DNA of 64,000 nucleotides from CASFRF01 sp031549345 (lineage in GTDB: Bacteria > Verrucomicrobiota > Lentisphaeria > Victivallales > Victivallaceae), in contig JAVBPY010000011.1 in assembly GCA_031549345.1 (NCBI GenBank), forward strand, positions 27,038-91,037. Direction: 5' to 3'. Shown in pieces: positions 18,601 to 26,166 of the stretch (the stretch's first letter is position 1; every line of letters starts with the position of its first letter). The position numbers and the translations under genes are program-made. The notes below the pieces were generated by a model. The model worked only from the letters and a program-made list of their open reading frames with translations, did not search any database and was not told the origin of the DNA.

Positions 18601-19408
18601 GGTGCCAAACGTAGTCGGACTTGGTCTGCATCATCACGTTGTTGGCATCCAGGTGCGGACGAACGACATCCATGACGTACCCGGAGCCGCCCGCGCCGAT
18701 TTCGATGGTCGCCACAACGTTGTTCTTCTTCATTTCCGCGAAGACTTTTTCCAACTGCTGTTCGGTCCTTTCGCGTTCCTTGGTTCCGGACGGATCGTAG
18801 GGAATGCCGAAACGGATCGCCTGCAGGCCGACGCGCGCCATCGCCGCCGGCTCGAAAAATTCACCCGACTGGAGCGGGAACTGCACCGCCGCCGATTCTG
18901 TTTTGGGAACACGGCAAATTGAGGTGACAAAACGGGCCCCCGCCGCCTTCCCGGCATCGAGAATCAGCGCATAGCCGCCGAACTCCGCCGGGAGCGCGGG
19001 CTTCAGAACCACATCGACATATCCCTTGGGAGCGATTTTACACTGCACGGGAATTTCTTCGACCACCCGTTCACGCGTCATGGTTGCGGACCAGAAGTCG
19101 CCGGGAATCTGACGGCTGTTCCAGCGGATGAACCGCCAAACACCGTTGATGGCAAGTTCCTTGTCGCTGGTATTGCGGACCTGCACGGTCAATTCCGGAG
19201 TTTCTCCGGCAAAGAAGACGTTGCCCGGAGCATTGCTCTTGTAGTTGATGACATTGAAGTCATAATCGCGCCGGGCGCCGTCGACGCCGAGCGACTCGTG
19301 GTATCCCGGCATCTTCTGCTCAAAATTGGCAATGCCGAGTGCGGAAACACTGCCAAGACCCAGACCGAGCAGCAACAATCCGAGGCGACCGTAACAATTC
19401 AATTCCAT
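15656..19408 (-). CDS. Large secreted clan GH-A-like glycoside hydrolase with CBM9-like domains
   Basis: 1250 residues from ATG 19408 (GGAG five bases upstream; an open extension of 32 codons runs through the promoter and is rejected). Signal peptide with LGLLLLGLGLGSVSA. After an N-terminal sandwich comes a TIM-barrel region with acid/base candidate E302 in NEPW and nucleophile candidate E401 in WDTESW, the roughly 100-residue separation typical of clan GH-A retaining enzymes. Residues about 770-950 form a CBM9/DOMON-like domain (IEVDGKFDDWKD, DEYFYVAAQITD), and a second similar module closes the protein. First gene of the operon and probably its defining enzyme. Substrate unknown. Confidence 0.85.
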   Translation of the reverse strand: MELNCYGRLGLLLLGLGLGSVSALGIANFEQKMPGYHESLGVDGARRDYDFNVINYKSNAPGNVFFAGETPELTVQVRNTSDKELAINGVWRFIRWNSRQIPGDFWSATMTRERVVEEIPVQCKIAPKGYVDVVLKPALPAEFGGYALILDAGKAAGARFVTSICRVPKTESAAVQFPLQSGEFFEPAAMARVGLQAIRFGIPYDPSGTKERERTEQQLEKVFAEMKKNNVVATIEIGAGGSGYVMDVVRPHLDANNVMMQTKSDYVWHPKYDEDYRKFLYDIMVKYGWPKGPVNGIMLWNEPWEGISISGWGADMLRYRELYKIMGEATRQAEKDGNVRVLVGGCDSSSNTLDKLFPDGSQEFMKYFDFCSIHYQGLSSPSLYRDWINRSGGRVLIWDTESWVGNADDVLATTIAANRAAGYDRSMGFFNGYAFGNNPHHGRGNKTERILTEKGEQTVELPLIAYPMAAAVAATQHYIGNRLFEKVMIQDGLPWLFEFKGLDEEESPSFLKRWFGKASEDRTIVLSGDLSRIFGDRAPYSRQVALSEVKAKKQWRAHVAAMRPGTPEWKAAFDELRRRMPHLKLNDGNLLANWEEAFRQTWMPEGVYFEFSADPSYGVYDIYGNEVKPQGALYRLGLDSGSWFLRSKEPGGFAKLAKAAVAGQLYGIVPTELIPHDFLAPVVPGSVLKLEAHNMLNRTLKGKLDISIGALKLEYPAELNLGPFERREVLVKIVGGNADPENFYRASFRYDAGKDGMAEAEDTMRVNRIAKRTIEVDGKFDDWKDVLPQRALSSDNAARTQMEAAWLPFDKVTDFKRGGQAEVRFAADDEYFYVAAQITDTVQDKGTLRFATADWDEFFYPEVSRDYVKDKTFVFEVQNEDAAAARVESPDGKRLAGTIRSKIDRIRYDLELPTEKLTTVTAYIPYADFRSGRLCSVRMMDSATGRELAGRQVWNVNTGAFVSFAAAGKVSLEVVNLRPWHRESGRIAGLFFDEYTDTKVKRNTKNAAQASFLGLDENKPGLWRGRFGKLGYILPGADIAKVEPGIAFKLRNDETFREHKWPADVRRFSYRKRPILPDGASSGKAGFQLAFNSIPADQDKVMLATLPGTPFGFINYRSSDRQFALNRVAPEYGGGTEIWRLEAPEAPRKHFYPRQPKAPWEGAAEGGKLVINYEGNMRLIEAAIPWSEMPEVKALRDAGKPVKLSFRANREGAASIEFGDGRAATRPGGMTFSPDWKQSYTNEIEFSFEK

Positions 19409-19453
19409 AAAAGCTCCATCTTCCTCTTTAAAGGCTCCATTGTTCCCCTTATA

Positions 19454-19482
19454 ATTATAGTTGAACTTTTTCAGGAAAGCAA
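19454..19482 (-). promoter_or_regulatory. Promoter of the carbohydrate operon
   Basis: On the minus strand: TTGCTT at 19477-19482, a 17-bp spacer, then a perfect TATAAT at 19454-19459. It sits 46 bp upstream of the GH-A-like start. A 14-bp repeat lies immediately upstream of the -35 element. Confidence 0.65.
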
Positions 19483-19486
19483 GCCT

Positions 19487-19500
19487 AAAATCAAACAATT
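19487..19500. promoter_or_regulatory. Putative operator, repeat copy 1
   Basis: AAAATCAAACAATT, identical to 19561-19574 and centred 74 bp from it. It ends four bases upstream of the -35 element of the operon promoter, a usual position for an activator or a looping repressor. Probable site for the divergently encoded GntR-type regulator (inference). Confidence 0.5.
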
Positions 19501-19560
19501 TCATGTTTTTTCCGAACTGCTGTTATGCGAATGCGCACAAAAAGCGGAAAATATTGATAA

Positions 19561-19574
19561 AAAATCAAACAATT
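19561..19574. promoter_or_regulatory. Putative operator, repeat copy 2
   Basis: Second exact copy of AAAATCAAACAATT in the same orientation. It overlaps a local inverted repeat (TTGAT, five A residues, ATCAA) and lies 12 bp upstream of the regulator's own -35 element, suggesting autoregulation. Confidence 0.5.
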
Positions 19575-19586
19575 GTATTTTTTTGC

Positions 19587-19614
19587 TTGAAAAAGAAATA
19601 ACAGTGGATATTGT
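19587..19614 (+). promoter_or_regulatory. Promoter of the GntR-type regulator gene
   Basis: TTGAAA at 19587-19592, 16-bp spacer, TATTGT at 19609-19614, about 44 bp upstream of the regulator's ATG, which also has a GAGGGAGG ribosome-binding site. Confidence 0.55.
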
Positions 19615-19657
19615 ATTCCTGTAGAGGCAATTCACTAAATCAACCGAGGGAGGATGC

Positions 19658-21061
19658 ATGTCGAAGCGAGTGGACGCACTGAAGCAGAAAATCGCAGCGA
19701 ACATCGCGAACCAGTCTTCCGGTTTCAAGGAGAGCATTCCAAGCATCCGGGACCTGATCGCGCGCTTTGACGAATCGCACCATGTGGTCAACGCCGCCCT
19801 CAAGGGACTGGTCGATGAAGGGGTGCTCAGCAGCGCCGCCGGCAAGGGCTTCTTTGTCCGCAACACCGCCATCCTTGAAGACGATATCTGCCGCGAGGTC
19901 GACGTCGTCATTATGGAAAACACCCTCTGGCAAATCGATTTCTGGTGCGTCGCCATTAAAATGTTCGGCGACGCGCACCCGCAATTCCGCGTTTCGCCAC
20001 GCTTTCTCTGGAGCGATGAAGAGGTCCTCGAATACTTCCGCGACAACAACACCGGCAACGCAAGCGTAATCCTGAGCATCACCGAGCCCCTTGAAAAATC
20101 TCTCCGTCTTGTTCCGCCGCCGGAACTGGAGCGGATGCTCGGCGCCCCCCTCTGCCCGGAGCCGCTCCTCCCCGGATTGGAAAGCCAGCTCCAAAGCTTC
20201 TGCATCCCCTTCCAGCTTCAGCCCACGCAATTTTTCTACAACCTTGAGTACAAACCCATCGGTTACAACTGGCGCAAGGGACTTTTCCATTTTCTCGAAT
20301 GCGTGGCGGCGACACCGGATTGCCGGGAAAAACTTCACCCCCTGGGAATGCCGTTCATGTTTTCCGCCGCGGGATTCAACGAAAGCGCCGACTTCGACAG
20401 CGAAAACACCTTGCCGCGTCTGCGCGAATTCCGTCGTTGCTTCCGTTACATCCACGACCACCGCCTTTTCAATATGAATGTCCCCAACGGCCCCTTTTCG
20501 GAAATGCGTGAACTGGCCGCGCTTCGCTCGAATTGGGCCGCGCGCGCGTCCTTTGTGGCGGGCAGCATCGATCTTTCCCAGAAAAAATCGCAATTCGGCG
20601 TTCTCCCCATCCCCATCGAACCGGGTATTCACTTCCAGATTCCCTGCTGCCGCGCGGCCGTGGTTGGCAACCGGAGCACGCCTGGGTGCGCGGAACTCAT
20701 TCGATTCATCCTCTCGCGGCCGATTCAGGAGATGATGATGAAACGCGCCATCGGCTATTCTCCGGTCGAGCGCTATTTGCGTCAGGCGGCGGACGAACCG
20801 AAAAAATACCCGGTGGACTTGAGCGAAGTCGCACAATTCATCCTTGAACAGGCCCCGCTTACCACACAGCATACCGGTTACGAGGACGATTTTTTCTACC
20901 ACGAAGTAACCGACCGCCTGGCTATGCCCATTCTCTCCGGCGGGGACGTATCCGATTTGGAACTTGAACAATTGGCCGCTGACCTGCGCGAAAAGGCGTC
21001 CGCATTGCCGCAAGGCAATCGCCTTAAAATGCTTCGCCAGCGTCTTCTTAACAAGGAATAA
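19658..21061 (+). CDS. GntR-type transcriptional regulator with solute-binding-protein-like ligand domain
   Basis: 467 residues, no signal peptide. Residues about 1-75 form a GntR-style winged helix (SIPSIRDLIARFDESHHVVNAALKGLVDEG, wing GKGFFVRN). The rest is not a LacI-type ligand domain: its pattern (IMENTLWQIDFWCVAIKMF, FGVLPIPIEPG, AAVVGNRSTPGCAELIRFIL) resembles extracellular solute-binding protein family 1, with the conserved late block where these proteins report on helices near the hinge. This suggests cytoplasmic sugar sensing by a recruited binding-protein fold. Divergent from the carbohydrate operon and followed 3 bp later by the heparinase-like gene; the likely controller of both. 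Confidence 0.75.
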   Translation: MSKRVDALKQKIAANIANQSSGFKESIPSIRDLIARFDESHHVVNAALKGLVDEGVLSSAAGKGFFVRNTAILEDDICREVDVVIMENTLWQIDFWCVAIKMFGDAHPQFRVSPRFLWSDEEVLEYFRDNNTGNASVILSITEPLEKSLRLVPPPELERMLGAPLCPEPLLPGLESQLQSFCIPFQLQPTQFFYNLEYKPIGYNWRKGLFHFLECVAATPDCREKLHPLGMPFMFSAAGFNESADFDSENTLPRLREFRRCFRYIHDHRLFNMNVPNGPFSEMRELAALRSNWAARASFVAGSIDLSQKKSQFGVLPIPIEPGIHFQIPCCRAAVVGNRSTPGCAELIRFILSRPIQEMMMKRAIGYSPVERYLRQAADEPKKYPVDLSEVAQFILEQAPLTTQHTGYEDDFFYHEVTDRLAMPILSGGDVSDLELEQLAADLREKASALPQGNRLKMLRQRLLNKE

Positions 21062-21064
21062 CAT

Positions 21065-24022
21065 ATGCACGCGATGCTTCGGGCCGCCGACGGCGGCAAC
21101 TCCATCCTCCTCCGTGAAATGTGCGGCTTTGAGCATGAATCTCAAATTGTCGCTCTTCCACGCCTCGCGGGAATCGCCGGATGCGGAATGCTGCTCGACA
21201 CCGTTTCCGGAGAAAAAATCCCTTGCCAGCAATCCAAGGAAAATCCGGAGATTCTGTTCGCCCTTCTCGCGCTCCATCCCCGACAGGAGCGCAACCTCGT
21301 CGCGTCCGATGCGCCCTTTGCCTGCGACGCCCCCGCCGCGCTGGAAGGCAACGTGCTTCAAAACAGTCGCTGCGCATTGCGCATTGCTCCGGGCGGGCCC
21401 CTTGCCGAACGCTACCCGGCGGGTCCCATCCTTGGAATCCGGGGCGCTGAAGGAACATTCTTCGGAATGACGCGCTTCGACTGCGACCTTCCGCCGGTAA
21501 AAATGGAGCGCAGTGTACTGGAAGCGGGCCCCCTCCGCAACGTCGTGGAATTCCGCGCCCTGAATCCGGCGGGAAAAACCATCCATACCCTCCGGCTGAC
21601 CCTCGACGCACAACAATGCTTTGCCGAGATCGACGAAATATCCGATGGGCGGGACGGCGATCAGCTCCTCTGGATATTCCCCGCCGCGACGACCGGCTAC
21701 CTCCTGGACACAAGCGCCTCCTACCGTACCATCCTGCTGGATTACGGCATCGACAACCAGGTGGCCCGGTTGGGGTGCTGGAGTCAATTCTCGCAGCTCA
21801 ACCTCTCCGACGGTTTTGCGTTCAAGCACAACGAAACGGTATGCGGCGCGGTAACACTTCGCGGCGGCGAATGGCACGGAAACCGCCAAAACCAACTGAG
21901 CATGGTGCTCCGCCGCATCCGCAACATGGAACTCTCCACGCGCCTCGGCGTTCCGCCCGCCATCAAGGCGGACAGCATTCCGCCGAATCCCGCCGAACGC
22001 ACTACGGGGCGCGATCATTCCGCCACCGAGCCCTTCCTTTTCCTGGAAGGGGAGATCGGCAAAGGGCGCCGCGTCTGGGGTCTTGTTCTCACAACGCCGG
22101 AGGAATTCCGCCCCGCCGCCGGGGACGACACGAGTTGGTCGGACGAGTTGCCCACACCTCTCTCGCACTTCGAACTCTCGTGCAATGTGGAGCGATTCCG
22201 CGCCCAGCAGGGATTGCTCCGCCGCCTTTTCATCCAGCGCGGTCTTCTCCCGCTCCAGGATCAGCTTTCGCTGGTTTTCGACTGGGAGGAGGAAGACTTT
22301 GCCGCCCTCCCCCCGCTCCGGGAAGCGGCCGACGGTGAATTCGCGCAACTGATTCTCCGCAGCGCCCAGCTCGGCGTGGAATCGCAGGTCCTCCGGGAAC
22401 AAATGGCGGACTATCTCCGCTGCCGGTGCGATATTTTCTGGTACGGCGCGGGATCGATTTCCACCAACGCCGTCGTCGCCCGCCAGGTTGCGCCCTTCGC
22501 GCTCCTCTTTGCCGAGCAGTGTCGCCGCGGCATCGTCCCGGAAGATGTCCGCCGCACGCTCCGCGCACGCTTCGCCCTCCTTGCGGAGATCATGCACACG
22601 CCGAACTACTACCCCGGCGAATCGGCCATGACCCCCGGCTCGGACCCCGAATCGCTTGACCCGGGCATGCGCGGCATGGCCAACCAGAACTTTTATACCG
22701 ACGTCATCAACCTCCCCGCGACCGTCGGCGCGGCCTTCCCCGGACACCCTCGCGCCGAACGCTGGCGGCAGACGTTCGTCGCCCACTTCGGGCAACAACT
22801 CGATACGCACGTCTACAACGCAAGCGGCGTCTGGGAGGAGAGCCATACGTACTTCCAGCACGTCCTCGCTACTGTGGGAATGCTTTTAAGCATCCTCAAG
22901 CAGCGCGGCGAAGCGGACTTTTTCGCCGATGCGCGTTTTCGGAAGCTCCTCTCCTGCGCCGTGGCGCAGCGCACGGTACGCGACCGACGCTTCGGCTTCT
23001 GCCGCTACATCCTCCCCTTCGGCGACCACGGGGCCGATCCGGAAAACTACCGGCGGCTCTGGGCGTTTTTCTCCCGCGAAATGCAAGCCACCGATCCGGC
23101 GCTTGCCGCCGAACTCGCGTGGTTTGCCCGCGAATACGGCAGTTCCGCGCCGCTTTCCGTGGAACCCGTTCCGCCGAAGCTCCGGAGTGAACATCTCGCC
23201 GGACTTGGCATTTTCTTTCGCGGACACGACACAAAGCTGGGGGAAAGTCTTTTCGCACTCCGCACCGGTTCCGCCTGGGGACACCATCACAACGACGACG
23301 GGAGTTTCTGGCTTTTCGGCGCGGAACGAATGCTTATCGGCGACGGGGGCGAAGGCTCCGTCAACGCGGGAGGGTGGAAATTCTGTGACTTGGGGCATTC
23401 GCGCCGCACCGTTTCCGGCGGGGGAATTCTAAATTACCATTGGCGCTTCCACCGGGGGTACCCCACGTGCGTGAAACTGGGCGCCCACATTGAATACGCC
23501 ACCATGTTCTCCCCCTGCTCCATGCGCCTTATCGCCGAACAGAATCTGCCTTTGCAACAGCCGTTCCTCCTATTCCGGACGGTGATCAAACTGGCGCCCA
23601 ACCGGTATTTGCTGCTCGACTCCACGCCACAGCCCGTCGCGACGGAAACGAACTTCCACCTTGGCGGCGAGAGGACGGAATGCGTCCGCAACGGTGCGAT
23701 CGTCGCCCATTTTTCCGATCTTCAGCTGCGCCTTACGCCGCTGAAACCCCTTGTGCCGGAGCCTATGGGGACGATTGAAGGCGAACGCGGCGGAACGCCG
23801 ACCCACCGCTGGCGCTACCGGCATGCGGAACGGAAGAATTACGCCGCGTACTTCATCGAGTTCGACACCGCGCCCACAGAGCCCGCGATTCGCATCGCCG
23901 AAGACAGCTACCACCTGCGCACAGGTGCGCTTGCGCTGCAACTGACCGCCGATCCAACGGGTTTCCTGCTGGAGGTGGACGGCGTACAGTTGCCGCGCAT
24001 TGCGCACACTTTGGTTACGTAG
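21065..24022 (+). CDS. Heparinase II/III-like protein
   Basis: 985 residues. The C-terminal half carries the heparinase II/III-like beta-sandwich signature (GSAWGHHHNDDGSFWLFGAERMLIGDGG written in parts: GHHHNDDG near residue 740, then LIGDGGEG), preceded by an alpha/alpha-barrel-like region with aromatic and histidine-rich stretches (HTPNYYPGE, VWEESHTYFQH, around residues 510-610). This architecture is shared by several polysaccharide lyase families acting on uronic-acid polymers. No signal peptide at the ATG or near it, so it appears cytoplasmic, unlike most known members. Four bases separate it from the regulator gene. Substrate unknown. Confidence 0.75.
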   Translation: MHAMLRAADGGNSILLREMCGFEHESQIVALPRLAGIAGCGMLLDTVSGEKIPCQQSKENPEILFALLALHPRQERNLVASDAPFACDAPAALEGNVLQNSRCALRIAPGGPLAERYPAGPILGIRGAEGTFFGMTRFDCDLPPVKMERSVLEAGPLRNVVEFRALNPAGKTIHTLRLTLDAQQCFAEIDEISDGRDGDQLLWIFPAATTGYLLDTSASYRTILLDYGIDNQVARLGCWSQFSQLNLSDGFAFKHNETVCGAVTLRGGEWHGNRQNQLSMVLRRIRNMELSTRLGVPPAIKADSIPPNPAERTTGRDHSATEPFLFLEGEIGKGRRVWGLVLTTPEEFRPAAGDDTSWSDELPTPLSHFELSCNVERFRAQQGLLRRLFIQRGLLPLQDQLSLVFDWEEEDFAALPPLREAADGEFAQLILRSAQLGVESQVLREQMADYLRCRCDIFWYGAGSISTNAVVARQVAPFALLFAEQCRRGIVPEDVRRTLRARFALLAEIMHTPNYYPGESAMTPGSDPESLDPGMRGMANQNFYTDVINLPATVGAAFPGHPRAERWRQTFVAHFGQQLDTHVYNASGVWEESHTYFQHVLATVGMLLSILKQRGEADFFADARFRKLLSCAVAQRTVRDRRFGFCRYILPFGDHGADPENYRRLWAFFSREMQATDPALAAELAWFAREYGSSAPLSVEPVPPKLRSEHLAGLGIFFRGHDTKLGESLFALRTGSAWGHHHNDDGSFWLFGAERMLIGDGGEGSVNAGGWKFCDLGHSRRTVSGGGILNYHWRFHRGYPTCVKLGAHIEYATMFSPCSMRLIAEQNLPLQQPFLLFRTVIKLAPNRYLLLDSTPQPVATETNFHLGGERTECVRNGAIVAHFSDLQLRLTPLKPLVPEPMGTIEGERGGTPTHRWRYRHAERKNYAAYFIEFDTAPTEPAIRIAEDSYHLRTGALALQLTADPTGFLLEVDGVQLPRIAHTLVT

Positions 24023-24102
24023 TCGATTAATAAAAACCGGATGCGAGAATGGAAAGTGATTTTTTTGAGGGTAGAGCCAATTTCAAAAATCTGTAAAATA
24101 AC

Positions 24103-24131
24103 TTGAAAACGTCAATGAGTAGCGATATGTT
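24103..24131 (+). promoter_or_regulatory. Promoter of the C39-like gene
   Basis: TTGAAA at 24103-24108, 17-bp spacer, TATGTT at 24126-24131, inside the 241-bp gap 24023-24263. Nothing else was recognised in that gap. It would give an untranslated leader of about 130 bases. Confidence 0.5.
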
Positions 24132-24263
24132 ATTCTTGGCTCTTGAAGGAAGCCGCCACGGCCTGCGGAAAGGACTCAGCCCACCTTCACATTATATTGC
24201 ACGTTAGGAATTCTTTTCTGCCCACATATGCAGGCCACGGGCGCGAACGAAAGGAAGACCGTT

Positions 24264-25550
24264 ATGTCCCGACCACTCCCCATCCGACCGGACCTTGAGC
24301 ACCTTAAGAACGAAGCCAAACGCCTGCAAAAGGCTCACCTTCAAAGCGAGGCTTCGGCACGTCAGGCGCTCCGCCACCTCAAACGCCTTGCGCGGGCGGA
24401 CGATGCGCAACTCCTTTCCGCCTCCGTTACACTGACCGAAGCACAGTTCGCATTGGCGCTTGACTACGGATTCAGAAACTGGGATGAATTGCGAAAGGCC
24501 GTGCTTGTCAGCCGCCCGCTTCCAAGCTCGGACGTTGCGCCGAGTCCGCGGGCGTTGCGCATTCCCGACCCGCCCGCGGGAAAAGGCGGCAACCGCCTTG
24601 TGCGCGCCTATGAAATGGCGCTCAATTACTGTGGCGTCTCCTGCGAGTACGACACCGTGGCGGGTGACTGCGGGCTGGCATTCATCCTCCAGGCCGACAG
24701 CAAACATACGCCCTACGGAGCCGATGTGAAGGAACTGGACCTGGGCTGGTGGCCATTGGATGAGTGGGGCGCGATGCTCCAGCTTGATTTCCTGGCCCGG
24801 GCTTACGGATTGGCGCTACGACGATTGCCCTTGAACAAGGATGCCTATCGCGCCGATGCCGCTGAACATTTCCGCAGACAGCACCAAGGTGCGATTGTCG
24901 AGGCATTCCAGGCGGAGCGACCGATTGTGGCCGTTGAGCATGGTGCCTGGCTCGTCACCGGCATGGATGACGGCACGCCGCCATTGTTGGGGCAACTCGC
25001 CTGCGAGGAACTTGCGTGTGTCAAACGGACGGGGCTCTTCCCCTGGACCGTCGTCGTACCGGGCGAGATGAGCGAGCCGATGGATCGCGTCAGGGCCGAC
25101 GCGGAGGCCATCGCGTTCGCCGTTTCTTTGCACCATGACCGATTCGGCGAGTCTTCTTCCGGCTGTCCGCTGGAAGACAGTCGCAACAAGTCCAGCGGCA
25201 AGGCGTCTTTTGCCTTGTGGGCGGCGGTGCTGCGCGACGGCGAACGTTGCGGCCCTGCCCATTACAGCGCGAACGTGCTCCGGAGTCTGAAGCAAAACCG
25301 GAGGAGCGTCCCGCCCTATTTACGGCAGATGGCGACGCGGCATGGCAGCGCTGTCGCCCACAGCCTCCAGACGGCCGCGGAGATCTATGAATCGGCGCTG
25401 GCGAAACTCGATACCGCAAATACGAGCAAAGAAGCCTTTGCCAATACCAACGGGCGAACGGCACTGGCCGCGCTCCTTGACGATGTTTCGATAACCGAAG
25501 CCAAAGCCGTGGGGGAACTTCAGGCCGCGACGCAATGGATGAAAAAGTAA
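24264..25550 (+). CDS. C39-peptidase-like protein of unknown function
   Basis: 428 residues from ATG 24264, preceded by GGAAG; the in-frame ATG 12 codons upstream lacks a site. The first about 80 residues form a small helical module (RPDLEHLKNEAKRL and AQFALALDYGFRNWDELR) that in other proteins precedes ankyrin or enzyme domains. The rest resembles C39/BtrH-like papain folds: Cys residues in NYCGVSCEYDTVAGDCG and a GAWLVTGMDDG block where C39-like proteins have their His and Asp. No signal peptide. Not clearly part of an operon. Function unknown; peptidase or acyltransferase activity is speculative. Confidence 0.7.
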   Translation: MSRPLPIRPDLEHLKNEAKRLQKAHLQSEASARQALRHLKRLARADDAQLLSASVTLTEAQFALALDYGFRNWDELRKAVLVSRPLPSSDVAPSPRALRIPDPPAGKGGNRLVRAYEMALNYCGVSCEYDTVAGDCGLAFILQADSKHTPYGADVKELDLGWWPLDEWGAMLQLDFLARAYGLALRRLPLNKDAYRADAAEHFRRQHQGAIVEAFQAERPIVAVEHGAWLVTGMDDGTPPLLGQLACEELACVKRTGLFPWTVVVPGEMSEPMDRVRADAEAIAFAVSLHHDRFGESSSGCPLEDSRNKSSGKASFALWAAVLRDGERCGPAHYSANVLRSLKQNRRSVPPYLRQMATRHGSAVAHSLQTAAEIYESALAKLDTANTSKEAFANTNGRTALAALLDDVSITEAKAVGELQAATQWMKK

Positions 25551-25620
25551 TGGCGGAAAAATCAACGGGTAATTCCCGAAATACGTATTTTCAGATGCGT
25601 CTTGGAAAGGAACGTCTATT

Positions 25621-26009
25621 ATGTTTCCATTTGATTTTAGAATAACTCCTATGCCGATGCAACTCATTATCGGCGCATTTTTACTCCCTTATGGAGGCCT
25701 CGTGCCTGTCCACGCGCAAGACAATGTGCAGCGCGAAGAACGCCGCGTTCGCATAACCAATGTTCCGCCGGCGGCCGGGGCGGCAACGGGTATGTGCGCG
25801 GGCTCCAGACGCTCTTGAACTGCGCCGGTGAATCGATCAACTATGAACGGCTGATGGGACTCTCGGGCATGGCCTTTATTTTCCAGGTGGATACCGGACA
25901 CCGGCGGGATGGCAAGGTCAACGCCGCCTGGTGCCCACTGGATCCGTGGGGGGCTGAAACTCCACCGCGAATTTCTCTCCCGCGCAGTCGGTTACGAACG
26001 GGCGATTGA
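25621..26009 (+). pseudogene. Frameshifted, truncated relative of the adjacent C39-like gene
   Basis: The frame opening at ATG 25621 encodes a signal-peptide-like start (LIIGAFLLPYGGLVPVHAQ) and runs to NVPPAAG, then stops. From the G-rich run near 25770-25790 the other frame continues as GGRGGNGYVRGLQTLLNCAGE and reads MAFIFQVDTG and AAWCPLDPWGA. These match PPAGKGGNRLVRAYEMALNY, LAFILQADS and GWWPLDEWGA of the upstream neighbour in order. The product ends after about 70 more codons, so the C-terminal two thirds are missing. Best explained as a decayed paralogue with a single frameshift. Confidence 0.75.
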
Positions 26010-26030
26010 TTCGATGAAGTAAAGAAACAT

Positions 26031-26055
26031 ACGGCGGACGCGGATCGTCCGCCGT
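26031..26055 (+). terminator. Hairpin, likely bidirectional terminator
   Basis: Perfect 10-bp stem ACGGCGGACG/CGTCCGCCGT with a 5-base loop, followed on the plus strand by a T-rich stretch a few bases on (GTTTTCTTTTT). Lies between the pseudogene and the 3' end of nadA. Confidence 0.55.
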
Positions 26056-26166
26056 AATCAATGCCGTTTTCTTTTTCCTGTCCACTACCGTATCCAACTC
26101 CCAGTCGCCGAATCGTTGCCGGGTTCCAAGTGAAGCTGGACGGCGTGCGACGGCCCCGCGGGCTGG

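Noticed and set aside
15434..18922. A 1162-codon open frame on the plus strand
   Set aside because: Antisense of the GH-A-like enzyme gene, which has conserved catalytic motifs; no domain in the mirror frame.
19640..22861. A 1073-codon open frame on the minus strand
   Set aside because: Antisense of the GntR-type regulator and heparinase-like genes; no start signal or recognisable domain.
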